Assembly: GCF_037076465.1 (NCBI RefSeq)
Contig: NZ_AP028908.1
Span: forward strand, 3,968,001-4,032,000
Direction: 5' to 3'
DNA from: Pectobacterium araliae
GTDB lineage: Bacteria; Pseudomonadota; Gammaproteobacteria; Enterobacterales; Enterobacteriaceae
DNA: 64,000 bases
Both the position numbers and the translations under genes were made by a program. This document shows positions 17,882 to 27,690 of the stretch, piece by piece. The first letter of the stretch is position 1. Each line of letters starts with the position of its first letter. Below the pieces are notes generated by a model, which saw only the letters and a list, made by a program, of their open reading frames with translations, was not told the origin of the DNA and searched no databases.

Positions 17882-18223
17882 ATGACCATGACGGACACTC
17901 ACGCCACACCCGCTGACAGCACCATTACTATTTTCCGTGACCTGATCGCCAGCCTGCCTTTTGCGCAGTTAGATGACGTTCAGCTCTGCGACCTCGGCGC
18001 AATTGCCGCCGAATCGGTTGAAGGCCTGTGCCACGGGCTGCATTACCTCGGCGACACGCTGCAAAATGACGTTGAACTGCCGCAAGAAAGCCTCAGTCAA
18101 CTCGGCGCGTGCCTCAACGCCACCGCACACCTGATTCCGGCACTGCTGGAAATGTGTGAACAGGCAGAACGTCACGTGCGAACGATAACGTCAGTGAGTG
18201 ACGTGCCTCTTACCACACAGTAA
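17882..18223 (+). CDS. Small protein downstream of C4-like RNA
   Basis: Protein of 113 residues, mainly helical and acidic, with no signal peptide or membrane segment. The middle reads LGAIAAESVEGLCHGLHYLG. The ATG at 17882 follows AAGGA, and a second ATG lies two codons later. I do not recognise a family with a known role. It lies behind the C4-like inverted repeat, so its translation is probably repressed by RNA pairing, as for the immunity-regulated genes of P1 and P4. Part of the same locus survives as a relic at 10198-10272, so the module has been copied within the chromosome. Confidence 0.65.
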   Translation: MTMTDTHATPADSTITIFRDLIASLPFAQLDDVQLCDLGAIAAESVEGLCHGLHYLGDTLQNDVELPQESLSQLGACLNATAHLIPALLEMCEQAERHVRTITSVSDVPLTTQ

Positions 18224-18364
18224 AAACAATACGCGATGCCTAACAGGTGGATGGTTCCCCTCACCCTCTACTTCTCAACTGTCGTTTATCCACAAATACA
18301 GGGGTTCATCGCGGATTTTTCCGTTATCCGGCGTAAAAGATTATGCTGAGGAGATAGCAGGCTT

Positions 18365-18640
18365 CGGATGAGCCGCATGGATGCGGCGAAAGCTTGCGCC
18401 ACGTCGGACAAAAACGTCAGAGACGTTTTTGAACAGCACTAGTGCTGGCCCGAAGGGCGAGTCCCATTTATGGGGCGAGTAAACGTGTCGCAAGCGGTCC
18501 GTTAAGCCTGATACCGACGAAGGAACCGCGCCAGCGGCATAATTTTTGCCAAAAGCCTGGGGTCTCGGGGCGAGCGGCGTTTGAGCCGTCCCGAGTCGGG
18601 CGCGTGCTACGGGGTAGCATGAAAATGACGGTATTATCGC
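18365..18640. repeat. Tract of serial hairpins
   Basis: At least six clean inverted repeats follow one another: GCCGCAT/ATGCGGC (18372-18387), AAAAACGTC/GACGTTTTT (18410-18430), CAGCACTAGTGCTG (18434-18447), GCCC/GGGC (18448-18458), CCCAT/ATGGG (18463-18474) and, near 18568-18600, CTCGGG/CCCGAG enclosing CGGC/GCCG. A further TGCTAC/GTAGCA lies near 18606. The arms differ from each other, so this is not a simple tandem repeat. It lies in the roughly 700-bp gap before the LysR gene. The long antisense reading frame across it is not protein-like. Confidence 0.75.
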
Positions 18641-18919
18641 GCACGAAACTGCCTCAACAGCGGCATAAAAATGTGGATAAGAAACAGCCCTAGCAAGGGA
18701 ATACAACCGATGCACGAGTAGTCACACCATGTAATCCATTTCATCTTCAGATCCGCTAAAGCTAGAAATAAGAAAAAATTAATCAGTGACGCGACCTGTA
18801 TTTTTTCTGAAGTTAGCCGACTATTCTGACATCAGTTAGCGAGGTCGTAGTCAGCGAGATGAGATAGACTAACGCTTCATATTTCGACGACATTCACCTT
18901 GCAGCATAGGCAAACTCAC

Positions 18920-19915
18920 ATGGTTAAACGCACAGTGTCCGCCAATAAATCGATCGATATGTACGCCGTCTATGTTTTTGTGACGATGGCGGAAGCAGGA
19001 AGCATGACGGCAGCCGCCACGCGGTTAGGCCTGACGCCCTCTGCCATTTCGCAAACGATCCGGTTATTGGAAGAAGATTTCGGCGTGAAATTGGTTAACC
19101 GGGCTCGCCGCCCCTTTGTCCTGACGCCCTACGGCATTGCGTTGAAAAACCGCGGAGAAATCCTGACGGAGGAGATCGCGAACCTGAAGGCACAGGTGTT
19201 GGAGGCAGGAAAAGGGATTAAGCCCGACTTGCGTATCGGCCTGGTGGATTCGTTTGCCATCACCTGCGGTTCGGTGTTTACCAAGAGTTTGATGAAGAGT
19301 TCATCGCAGTTGCTGATTCGTACCGGGCTCAGCCCGCAGCAGGGTGAAGCGCTAATGCGCCGCGAGCTGGATATGATTGTCACCAGCGACCCGTTGATCG
19401 ACAGCGATAGCGTGGTGCGTCATCAGTTGTTTTCCGAAGGCTATTTCATTATCACACCCCCGGATTACCGCAAACGCATCAAAACGGTTGAGGATATCCG
19501 CGAGCTTTCCGCCGCACTGCCGCTGGTGCGCTTTAACCGGAACTCGCAGATTGGGATGCAGATTGAGCGCTACCTACGCCGCATCGATGTGCGCGTGCCG
19601 AACATGCTCGAATTTGATAATGCGGATACCTTAACGTCAATGGTGGCGGCAGGTATCGGTTGGGCGGTCACCACCCCGCTCAGTTTTCTGCAATCCGTTG
19701 CACACTCCCGCGAGGTGCTGACGCATATGCCGGAACCCGTCAATATCAAGCGCTCGCTTTATATTGTCGGGCACCGTGATGAATACAGCGCGTTCTTTGA
19801 AGAAGCGTGCGATGTCACACATGACATTATCAAAACCGTATTTATTCCGAAATTGAAAACGCTGAACCGTGGAATAGAAAAACTGGTTGAGATTAACCCA
19901 GATAATACGGAATAA
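18920..19915 (+). CDS. LysR-type transcriptional regulator
   Basis: Protein of 331 residues. The N-terminal winged HTH is clear (VFVTMAEAGSMTAAATRLGLTPSAISQTIRLLEEDFGVKLVNR), followed by a periplasmic-binding-like effector domain (IGLVDSFAITCG; TSMVAAGIGWAVTTPL). Start ATG at 18920 is preceded by AGG at 9 nt. A TTG at 18899 is less likely. It lies 251 bp upstream of aspA on the same strand, rather than divergent as in most LysR pairs, so aspA control is possible but unproven. The ligand is unknown. Confidence 0.9.
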   Translation: MVKRTVSANKSIDMYAVYVFVTMAEAGSMTAAATRLGLTPSAISQTIRLLEEDFGVKLVNRARRPFVLTPYGIALKNRGEILTEEIANLKAQVLEAGKGIKPDLRIGLVDSFAITCGSVFTKSLMKSSSQLLIRTGLSPQQGEALMRRELDMIVTSDPLIDSDSVVRHQLFSEGYFIITPPDYRKRIKTVEDIRELSAALPLVRFNRNSQIGMQIERYLRRIDVRVPNMLEFDNADTLTSMVAAGIGWAVTTPLSFLQSVAHSREVLTHMPEPVNIKRSLYIVGHRDEYSAFFEEACDVTHDIIKTVFIPKLKTLNRGIEKLVEINPDNTE

Positions 19916-20166
19916 CGGTTAGGTATAACTATTCACGATTGGGAGACAAAACATAAATGGAGGAATATATCCACCACTAGCCATTTAACGATGCTAATTC
20001 AATGTTCGTCTCCCCGAGAACGCTTTTTAGTCATGATTTGATAAAAATCGTGATGGGTTAGTGTTACCTGAAAATCAAAAAACAGGAAAGACAAACCCTA
20101 AAAAATCATAATCTTAATATTGAAAACGATGCTATGTACATCGAACAAGAAAAAGGAAGAAGAACC

Positions 20167-21606
20167 ATGTCAACGAATATCCGTATTGAAGAAGACCTGT
20201 TAGGTACCCGTGAAGTCCCTGCTGATGCCTATTATGGTATCCATACGCTGCGTGCAATTGAGAACTTTTATATCAGCAATAGCACCATCAGCGATATTCC
20301 AGAATTTGTCCGCGCCATGGTGATGGTAAAAAAAGCGGCCGCGCTGGCGAATAAAGAACTGCAAACCATCCCACGTAAAATTGCCGATACCATCCTGCAA
20401 GCCTGTGATGAAGTGCTGAATAACGGTAAGTGCCTGGATCAATTCCCTGTCGATGTGTATCAGGGCGGCGCGGGTACGTCAGTCAACATGAATACCAACG
20501 AAGTATTAGCCAATATTGGTCTGGAACTGATGGGTCACCAGAAAGGTGAATACCAATACCTGAACCCGAACGACCACCTGAACAAATGCCAGTCCACCAA
20601 CGATGCCTACCCAACTGGCTTCCGTATCGCGGTGTACACCTCCATCCTGAAACTGGTTGAAGCGATTACCCAGTTGAGCGATGGCTTTGAGCGCAAAGCG
20701 AAAGCGTTCGAAAATATCCTGAAAATGGGTCGTACCCAGTTGCAGGACGCCGTACCGATGACGCTCGGTCAGGAATTCCACGCATTCAACGTGCTGCTGA
20801 AAGAAGAAAACCGCAACTTGTTGCGTACCGCTGAGCTGCTGCTGGAAGTGAACCTTGGCGCCACCGCCATCGGTACACGACTGAACACGCCGGATGAGTA
20901 CCAGAAACTGGCCGTTCAGCATCTGGCGAAAGTCAGCGGCCTGCCTTGTGTACCGGCTGAAGACCTGATCGAAGCCACCTCCGACTGCGGCGCTTACGTG
21001 ATGATGCATAGCGCCCTGAAACGTGTCGCGGTTAAACTGTCAAAAATCTGTAACGACCTGCGCCTGCTGTCTTCGGGCCCGCGTACTGGCCTGAACGAAA
21101 TCAACCTGCCGGAATTGCAGGCGGGCTCGTCCATCATGCCAGCCAAAGTTAACCCGGTTGTACCGGAAGTGGTGAATCAGGTGTGCTTCAAGGTCATCGG
21201 CAACGATACCTGCGTCACCATGGCGGCAGAAGCCGGTCAACTACAGTTGAACGTGATGGAACCGGTTATCGGACAGGCGATGTTCGAGTCCATCCAGATT
21301 CTGTCCAGCGCTTGCTACAACCTGCTGGAAAAATGCGTCGACGGCATCACCGCCAACAAGGAGGTGTGTGAAGCCTACGTTTTCAACTCTATCGGTATCG
21401 TGACCTACCTGAACCCGTTCATCGGTCACCACAACGGCGATATCGTTGGGAAAATCTGTGCCGAAACCGGTAAGAGTGTGCGTGAAGTGGTACTGGAACG
21501 CGGTCTGCTGACCGAAGAACAGCTGGACGACATTTTCTCCATCCAGAACCTGATGCACCCAGCCTATAAAGCCAAACGCTATACCGACGAAAACGAAGCC
21601 GTTTAA
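20167..21606 (+). CDS. aspA: Aspartate ammonia-lyase
   Basis: Cytoplasmic aspartase, 479 residues, converting L-aspartate to fumarate and ammonia; active as a tetramer. It closely follows E. coli AspA throughout, including the family signature [12 protein letters not shown] with the mobile catalytic serine and the segments [15 protein letters not shown] and [11 protein letters not shown]. Start ATG at 20167 follows AAAGGAAGAAGAACC. One difference stands out: the usual ATAIGTGLNTP is [11 protein letters not shown] here (CGA at 20878-20880, about residue 238). In most enterobacteria aspA lies beside dcuA and groES. Here it stands alone behind a LysR gene, so it may be a second copy. Confidence 0.95.
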   Translation: MSTNIRIEEDLLGTREVPADAYYGIHTLRAIENFYISNSTISDIPEFVRAMVMVKKAAALANKELQTIPRKIADTILQACDEVLNNGKCLDQFPVDVYQGGAGTSVNMNTNEVLANIGLELMGHQKGEYQYLNPNDHLNKCQSTNDAYPTGFRIAVYTSILKLVEAITQLSDGFERKAKAFENILKMGRTQLQDAVPMTLGQEFHAFNVLLKEENRNLLRTAELLLEVNLGATAIGTRLNTPDEYQKLAVQHLAKVSGLPCVPAEDLIEATSDCGAYVMMHSALKRVAVKLSKICNDLRLLSSGPRTGLNEINLPELQAGSSIMPAKVNPVVPEVVNQVCFKVIGNDTCVTMAAEAGQLQLNVMEPVIGQAMFESIQILSSACYNLLEKCVDGITANKEVCEAYVFNSIGIVTYLNPFIGHHNGDIVGKICAETGKSVREVVLERGLLTEEQLDDIFSIQNLMHPAYKAKRYTDENEAV

Positions 21607-21626
21607 TTATCGTTTTTTATTCATGC

Positions 21627-21656
21627 AGACCCGGAGGACGACACCCTGGGTCTTTT
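21627..21656 (+). terminator. Rho-independent terminator of aspA
   Basis: Arms AGACCC and GGGTCT with a short T-run (TTTTCT) lie 20 bp after the aspA stop codon. Confidence 0.7.
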
Positions 21657-21773
21657 CTGGCTAATTATTTACTAGAAAATAATCATCGTTATTTACATCA
21701 TAAAATCCAGCGCCACACGCACGACGTTCCTTCCAATAAATTTTCCAATTTAGCCCCTTAAATTATTTGAATA

Positions 21774-22240
21774 ATCGATCAGGCCAAGGATCTCATTCGT
21801 ATTGAACGCGCCAAATATGCTCCTGATGTATTTCTGTTCGGCAACTATCAACTTTACGAACAGGACACGCTGGCGGCCAGAACCACGCCGGACTGGATGG
21901 TGGGTGTCGGTGTGTCCGTCCCGCTCATCAGCCGTGAAAGCCGTTCCGACAATATTGCCGCCGCAAAAAGTGCAGAAATGCAGGTTAACCATCTGGAAGC
22001 CGACATGCGGCAAAACCTTGAAGTCTTGGTCGAAACCACATGGCGAGACGCTCGACAGGCGCTGGAGGAATTCAACTCGCTGTTATCCACACAAAAACCG
22101 GCGGAAGAGAACGTCCAATTACACAACAAGGCGTTTACGCAAGGCATGTCGACCTCGCTAGATGTTGTCGATGCGCTGAACAACCAGACATTCCGGTTTA
22201 AGGTGTCTTACGTTTCCGTCATGGGGGATTTCGCCACGTG
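21774..22240 (+). pseudogene. TolC-type outer membrane efflux protein remnant
   Basis: The frame encodes about 155 residues of the C-terminal repeat of a TolC-family channel: LIRIERAKYAPDVFLFGNYQ, then WMVGVGVSVPLISR, then KAFTQGMSTSLDVVDALNNQ. There is no N-terminal half, no start codon or signal peptide, and the normal ending is lost after about 22235. The following 140 bp stay partly open in several frames and may belong to another decayed gene, which I cannot name. The remnant probably marks a deletion next to the convergent hydrolase gene. Confidence 0.8.
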
Positions 22241-22376
22241 GCGCACAAACAGATACCCGACAAGGATTCGATATACGGACATTCGAAGTGGAGGCGCGCC
22301 GTCTTCACGATTCAGGGAATATTGTCCCAGCAGACACGCCGGGACAAGAGGTTTACGGTTTTGCTGTACGTCTACA

Positions 22377-23507
22377 CTATTTTCCCAACACGAAAGGAAC
22401 TGAATTGCGCAGTGAAACGTTAACGGTTTCGCTGTGGTCCATGCCTTTATATTCGTGCACATCGGCTGACGTCCCCGCACTCACGACATCTTCCGCAAAG
22501 TGAACCTGCATCTTGGTAGGCACGTTGATGTCATTGGTTCCAATCCCGATAAAGACGGGAGGGGTAACATGTAGTGTGTTGTAGCGAAAATGCACCATTT
22601 GGTCATCCAATAATTTATAGATGTCAGACTTCAGGCTATTCTTCGCATTCAGCCCTTCTTTCATCACTTTTTGCGTCAACTCACCAATGCACATCTTACG
22701 TGCATCCTCTACGAGCTTAGCAGCTTCCGGCTCGAAATAATCACCGACATTAAGCCCTTGATTCGTATCGGTTGCTGACAGATAGATATACATTACATAA
22801 GGGAGTTTAGGGTCGCCGCCTTCTTCGATCCCCTTGGCAAAAATATCTTTCGCAGAGGTTTTATCGTCAAAATAGGGCGTGCCAGTCAATACGGTCGATG
22901 CGATGTTCAGATTCGGCGCATAGTCCGGCTGGTAACCCGTACTCGCAAAGGCCGCATGCGCCCCCTGTGACTGGCCAACGATAGTCAACTGATTGTGCAG
23001 CGGGAATGCAGTAAGTGATGCTTTGACGCTATCCAACACGCTCCATGCCTCACCACGCGCATTGAGGTAGTGATGCAAGCCAGCAGACCCAAGCCCCGCG
23101 TAGTCTGGTGCCACAATGGCAAAACCCAGCGACAGCCAGGTATTCAGATACTGAGAATCCCGCGCAGAACGTGGATTGAGGGACGGTGCGCAGGAGGTTC
23201 CCACGCCAATTGTCCCATGTGTCCATACCACGACTGGCCAGCCCTCTTTTGGTGCCTCACCTTTAGGGATGAAAACCGAGCCGGTGTCTTCCCGCAGGCT
23301 TTTGCCATCAACCCCACTCTTCGAATAATACTGAATCCGATACTGTTCCCCCGCCTCCATTAGGCCATTTTCCGTATCCAACGTCGTCTTTTCTATCAGG
23401 GTGCCCGGCGTTTTCGTCTCAGCGAAAGTAAACGGAGCCATCATCCCGATGGAGATGGCGAGAAGTAGCGCTAAGGGTTTTTGCTTTAGTTTAGGCACAT
23501 GAAACAT
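22377..23507 (-). CDS. Secreted alpha/beta hydrolase (secretory lipase-like)
   Basis: Protein of 376 residues with a signal peptide (KPLALLLAISIGMMAPFTFAE). The alpha/beta-hydrolase triad is visible: nucleophile serine in VGQSQGAHAA, aspartate in GTNDINVPTKMQ and histidine in GMDHSETVN. The oxyanion region is VVWTHGTIGVG. The overall layout fits the secretory lipase (LIP) group. The substrate is unknown: esters of plant or lipid origin are plausible for a secreted enzyme of this kind. It is transcribed alone, convergent with the TolC remnant. Confidence 0.85.
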   Translation of the reverse strand: MFHVPKLKQKPLALLLAISIGMMAPFTFAETKTPGTLIEKTTLDTENGLMEAGEQYRIQYYSKSGVDGKSLREDTGSVFIPKGEAPKEGWPVVVWTHGTIGVGTSCAPSLNPRSARDSQYLNTWLSLGFAIVAPDYAGLGSAGLHHYLNARGEAWSVLDSVKASLTAFPLHNQLTIVGQSQGAHAAFASTGYQPDYAPNLNIASTVLTGTPYFDDKTSAKDIFAKGIEEGGDPKLPYVMYIYLSATDTNQGLNVGDYFEPEAAKLVEDARKMCIGELTQKVMKEGLNAKNSLKSDIYKLLDDQMVHFRYNTLHVTPPVFIGIGTNDINVPTKMQVHFAEDVVSAGTSADVHEYKGMDHSETVNVSLRNSVPFVLGK

Positions 23508-23803
23508 GACATTTCTCCAGAGTTATTTAAGTGGGCATCACTCTAAAGATAGTTCAGTTATTGATTAAATTGCGTGAAGGGATTTATTTTTATCAATAAA
23601 TTCAATAGCTAGCTAATTTTTAGTCAAGAGAAGTTAACGCCATAGCAATCTTCACATTGGCATGACCAACGTCAGATCGACTGCCGAGTATTCACAGGAC
23701 GAACCTATACGCTTTTGATACAGCGAACCATTCGGATGATAATGTGCGACTTCCGAGGCACGTCATGCCATACATGCTCGGAAGCCGCTAAAAAGAAGGG
23801 AGT

Positions 23804-24925
23804 TTATTCGTCGAAGAACCAGTAACCCTGGTTAACCAGCGCGGTTAATTCTGCCACAAAGGCCGGGTTCTCTAGCGCCTCGCCCAGTTCTTGTTTACCG
23901 AGAACGGTGTAACGACACAATGCGTCAGCCGCTTTTGGATCGACCACATCCAGCCGTTCACTGTTGATGAAGTAGCTACCGCCTACTTCCAGTACCCGCA
24001 GACCACTCAGACGCGTCAACACACCGCCGTCCATCAGCGCCTCCACCACCTCATCCTGCTCATAAGGTAGTTCCGTCGGAGCGATATCCAGCTCGTGACG
24101 CGGCGTCGTTACAAAACGACCGAACCACGCTTTCAGCGCTTCCGGTTGATTAATTACGTCAATCATCATCTCGCGCAGACGGTCAAACTCATAGTCTTCA
24201 ACCCGCCCCGGATGCTCCCGACAGGTCAAATCAGGGTCGCTGTAATGCTCACCGCCGAGATCGTTCTCTAGCACGTAGTCAGCAAAGCTGCTGATTAAGT
24301 CTCTGCCGTTCGGCCCACGGAACCCTACGGAGTAGTTGAGCGCGGTTTCATGAGTGAAGCCATCGTGCGGGAAGCCTGGTGGAATATAAAGAATGTCGCC
24401 CGGCTCAAGATCTTCATCAATGATCGGTGGGAAAGGATCGACATGCAGTAACGCAGGATGCGGGCAGAACTGACGCATCGGCAGTTTGTCACCCACGCGC
24501 CAACGGCGGCTACCCATCCCCTGAATGATAAAGACATCGTACTGATCGATATGTGGGCCAACACCACCGCCCGGTACGGAAAAGGAGATCATCAGGTCAT
24601 CTAAACGCCAGTCCGGCAACACGCGGAACGGACGCACGAGTTCAGCTGACGGCGCATGCCAGTGGTTTACCGCCTGAGCCAGCAGCGACCAACCCGTTTC
24701 CCCCAGATTATCAAAATGTTCGAACGGCCCGTTGCTGGCCTGCCATTGACCATTTTTATAGCTGACCAGACGGCTATCAACTTCCGCCTCCATCGCCAGA
24801 CCCGCCAGCTCATCTGGTGTAATTGGATCGACAAAATTCGGGAAAGCATTCTTCAATACAACAGGTTGTTTTTGCCAGTATTTTTCTAAAAATTCGGGCC
24901 AATTAAGGTTAAGTTGATAAGCCAT
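23804..24925 (-). CDS. roxA: Ribosomal protein uL16 arginine hydroxylase RoxA (YcfD)
   Basis: JmjC-type 2-oxoglutarate/Fe(II) oxygenase of 373 residues that hydroxylates an arginine of ribosomal protein uL16. The sequence follows YcfD: the metal site is HIDQYDVFIIQ (HxD) with a later histidine in the strand FPHDGFTHETALNYSVG, and the C-terminal part holds the dimerisation and winged-helix segments (VVEALMDGGVLTRLSG). The ATG at 24925 (MAYQLNLNWPEF) is the usual start. The frame is open 8 codons further. Confidence 0.95.
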   Translation of the reverse strand: MAYQLNLNWPEFLEKYWQKQPVVLKNAFPNFVDPITPDELAGLAMEAEVDSRLVSYKNGQWQASNGPFEHFDNLGETGWSLLAQAVNHWHAPSAELVRPFRVLPDWRLDDLMISFSVPGGGVGPHIDQYDVFIIQGMGSRRWRVGDKLPMRQFCPHPALLHVDPFPPIIDEDLEPGDILYIPPGFPHDGFTHETALNYSVGFRGPNGRDLISSFADYVLENDLGGEHYSDPDLTCREHPGRVEDYEFDRLREMMIDVINQPEALKAWFGRFVTTPRHELDIAPTELPYEQDEVVEALMDGGVLTRLSGLRVLEVGGSYFINSERLDVVDPKAADALCRYTVLGKQELGEALENPAFVAELTALVNQGYWFFDE

Positions 24926-25015
24926 ACGTTCACACCAGTGAGAAAACAAACGGGCATGATTATAAAGAGTGTGATTCCCTATCTACTTTGTCATTGGTCA
25001 ATGGGCTGATAACTA

Positions 25016-25243
25016 TCATGCAGCCTGCATATTTTTCTTTATTAGATAATGCCTTAACATACCTTCTTCAGGAAAATCAGGTAACGACATGTGCAACTGA
25101 TAGCCTTGCTTTTCATAGAATGTAAGTAACTGAAAAATAAACGTATCCACAAGCGCATGACGGCACCCAAGACGTATTGCTTCCTGTTCCGCTTCCTTTA
25201 CCAACGCACTACCGAGCTTCAGGCCTCTGGATTCCTTACACAC
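25016..25243 (-). pseudogene. GNAT acetyltransferase C-terminal remnant
   Basis: About 75 residues remain of a GNAT N-acetyltransferase: [20 protein letters not shown] is the acetyl-CoA loop region and [17 protein letters not shown] the end of the fold. The first half of the domain is missing, and sequence just upstream belongs to a different broken gene. It is not expected to be active. Confidence 0.8.
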
Positions 25244-25583
25244 CCATAGAAAGTATTATCTGGGCACTCTGTTGCTTGATTGGCCTATTCTTTAAACCAC
25301 TGAGGCATATTTGACTGTTCCACAAGCACGCGGGTAAACGAGTCCTGATTGTTGTCATCTTTAGCACATTGAAGTTCTTCGAATCCCCATTTCCCATCAC
25401 GATTAGAAAAATAAACTGTGTATTTGTCTGTATTGAATCCAAAATATCGCTCAGTGGAGTCACTAATCGTCAAAGAACCACAGGTTGCAGAAGTATGCCA
25501 TTCACTACTCGTAGCCCAATCAAGTACGACGACTATAAAATTTTCAGTCCAGCGAGGTATGGCAGACAGCAGCAGAGCTGTTA

Positions 25584-26736
25584 AATAGCTTTCCGAAATA
25601 ATAGATCACTTGGGGGGGAACTCAGTCCAAGTTGAGCGATCTGATCAATCGCTGAATATCCCAAATCACCAACCGGACTGAGTCATGCCGATCATAACAC
25701 CTATCCAACCCGACGAGCGTCAATTGATGCAGAAAACCATGCAGACGACACGCGACAAGAACCATTATCGCAGGCTTGCCGCTCTACTAATGCTTGATGA
25801 TGGCATCTCCGTTTCCGATGTGGCTAAACACCTTCAGGCTGCTCGTTCCACCGTCGGACGCTGGATAAACTGGTTTACCCAAAGTGGCGCCGAAGGACTG
25901 GAAAGCCGACCCGCAGGACGACCGCCGAAATGGTCGCCAGAGCCTGTATTGCCGCTGCTATCTCATCTGGTTGATTACTCGCCACAGGATGTCGGATGGC
26001 TACGCTCGCGCTGGAGTCTGGAATTGCTGACCATGGAGATAAATGGTTTTTTCAACATTAATGCCTCACGAAGTACCCTGTATCGCTGGGTTAAGATGGC
26101 CGGTCTTGTCTGGCGTCGGGCTGCCCCCACACTGAAGCTCTCCGACCCAGATTACGATGAAAAAATGACCGCTATTCAGGCCGCGCTGGCTGTCAACAGT
26201 TCGGAACATCCCGTGTTTTATCAGGATGAGGTTGATATTGCCCTCAACCCGAAAATCGGCGCTGACTGGAGCCAGAAAGGTAACCAAAAACGGATAGTGA
26301 CGCCGGGCCAGAATCAGAAACATTATCTGGCTGGCGCACTGCACGCGGACACAGGAAAGGTGACCTATATAGGCGGAATAAAGAAGACATCAAAATTGTT
26401 TATAAATCTGTTGGTTAAACTGAAACGCACATACCGGCACGCCAGCATTATCACACTGATAGTAGATAACTACATCATTCATAAAAGTAAGGAAACCCAG
26501 CGCTGGCTGGCAGAGAATCCGAAGTTCAACCTGCTGTTTTTGCCGACTTACTCGCCCTGGCTGAACAGAATAGAAGGGCTCTGGCATAAGTTGCATGAAA
26601 CGGTAACACGAAATCATCACTGTCATTACATGTGGCAGTTATTGCAGAACGTAGCCCAGTTCATGGAGGCTGCTTCGCCTTTCCCTGGAAATGCACCGGG
26701 AAAGGCAAGGGTGTAGCAGTATTATGAAAAGCTATT
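25584..26736 (+). mobile_element. IS630-family insertion sequence, complete
   Basis: Length 1153 bp, bounded by TA duplications (25582-25583 and 26737-26738), as IS630 elements target TA. The inverted ends are AATAGCTTTCCGAAATAATA on the left and AATAGCTTTTCATAATA read inward from the right. It carries one intact transposase gene and interrupts a small minus-strand gene at codon 2. Confidence 0.9.
25685..26716 (+). CDS. IS630-family transposase
   Basis: Protein of 343 residues, full length for the family. An N-terminal pair of HTH domains (GISVSDVAKHLQAARSTVGRW) binds the ends. The DDE catalytic domain shows D in YQDEVDIALNPKIG, D in IVDNYIIHKSKE and E in LPTYSPWLNRIEGLWHKLHE. No frameshift is present, so the element may still move. 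Confidence 0.95.
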   Translation: MPIITPIQPDERQLMQKTMQTTRDKNHYRRLAALLMLDDGISVSDVAKHLQAARSTVGRWINWFTQSGAEGLESRPAGRPPKWSPEPVLPLLSHLVDYSPQDVGWLRSRWSLELLTMEINGFFNINASRSTLYRWVKMAGLVWRRAAPTLKLSDPDYDEKMTAIQAALAVNSSEHPVFYQDEVDIALNPKIGADWSQKGNQKRIVTPGQNQKHYLAGALHADTGKVTYIGGIKKTSKLFINLLVKLKRTYRHASIITLIVDNYIIHKSKETQRWLAENPKFNLLFLPTYSPWLNRIEGLWHKLHETVTRNHHCHYMWQLLQNVAQFMEAASPFPGNAPGKARV

Positions 26737-26742
26737 TAACAT

Positions 26743-27105
26743 CAAGACTCCAAAAAAAGTAATTAATTGATGTCCTTTCAATTTATCTGATACTAATAGA
26801 AATGCTCCATATGAAATTGGTTGTAATATCATAAAAAATAAATAGCAAAAAAAGCCAACTTCCACCCAAGTTCAAGCAACGGAGAATCACGGACATCCAT
26901 ATTACTCATTTGAATAAAATAGCTAGCTGCATATGCACTTGTAATGAAATATTATAAAGACACGCCACTAATAACAACAAATACAATGAATGCTAAAATA
27001 AACCAGCGAGCTAACCATACAAATCCAATGTTTAGTAAAAATAAAGATGACGCAAAAAAAACCAAGCTAATAATGACATGCCGCTCAGTTGCCGTTATTT
27101 ATTAC
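26743..27105. other. AT-rich gap without a credible gene
   Basis: The stretch right of the insertion sequence is very AT-rich and holds only the leader of the split small gene at its left edge. A plus-strand frame from 26944 crosses it but runs antisense through the SymE relic and has no family likeness. Confidence 0.5.
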
Positions 27106-27434
27106 TTAATTATTTCCCACCAAATCCAACCCACCGGGAAAGTGATTGAGCCAGTGGGTGACCATGTACTCATCGAACGGCGCGAGGCCCAGGGCTTGCC
27201 GGTTGCCCCACAGTTCTCGGATATCTTGCGTGGTGATGACAATGTAGTCGGACATGATGCGTAGTTTAAGCGTCTGCTCGGTACTGGATCCTGCCTCTTC
27301 AGCCACTGCCCTTCGCATAATTTAGTGGCACTGACCATTTCTACTATCCGCAAGCATGGCCCGTCATACACTCTCTTACGGAGCTTCCGGGGTGAGCACG
27401 CCTGCTTTGGACTGCCGACCTGCTTAACTTTCAT
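27106..27434 (-). pseudogene. SymE-like toxin relic (frameshifted)
   Basis: Two overlapping minus-strand frames together give a SymE-type sequence: MKVKQVGSPKQA at the start, a middle GQWL followed after a frameshift by AEEAGSSTEQTLKLRIMSDY and then IVITTQDIRELWGN. This is the SpoVT/AbrB-like fold of type I toxins of the SymE family (GQWL-EAGF-TG-x-VKVRV-x-IVIT pattern). The frame break near 27300 should inactivate it. Confidence 0.6.
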
Positions 27435-27690
27435 GCCGTTACGTGAACACGTACCCAAAGCACTTTTGATCGGTAACGCCGATCGATACGATAGCATCGA
27501 TCTATCAAAACGATTATCTTTTAATTCCTCGCGCCGCTAAGCTATTGCCGAGAATAACCATAACGTAATGTTTTATCTGTTTTTATTTCCATTGTCGGGA
27601 ATGGGCTAACTATTGCCTGTTATCCAGTGAATCAATAATCAGCAGATGAAAACCATCCCGTTGTTTTTGCCAAATCAGGACAGGTGCGCA

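Larger units (their letters stand above)
25285..26742 (-). pseudogene. Small gene split by the IS630 element after its start codon
   Basis: Removing the insertion sequence and one TA restores a continuous frame of 100 codons on the minus strand. The ATG (26742-26740) and its ribosome site GGAG lie to the right of the element, and codons 2-100 run from 25583 to 25285. The protein begins MLTALLLSAIPRW and later contains RYFGFNTDKYTVYFSNRDGK and LVEQSNMPQWFKE. It may be exported, with a poor signal peptide. I do not recognise the family. Expression from its own start is now impossible. Confidence 0.75.

Noticed and set aside
18341..18715. Minus-strand 124-codon frame through the hairpin tract
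   Set aside because: The sequence is dominated by inverted repeats; the translation is compositionally odd and without family likeness.
26944..27264. Plus-strand 106-codon frame
   Set aside because: Its second half is antisense to the SymE relic and its first half is low-complexity AT-rich sequence.
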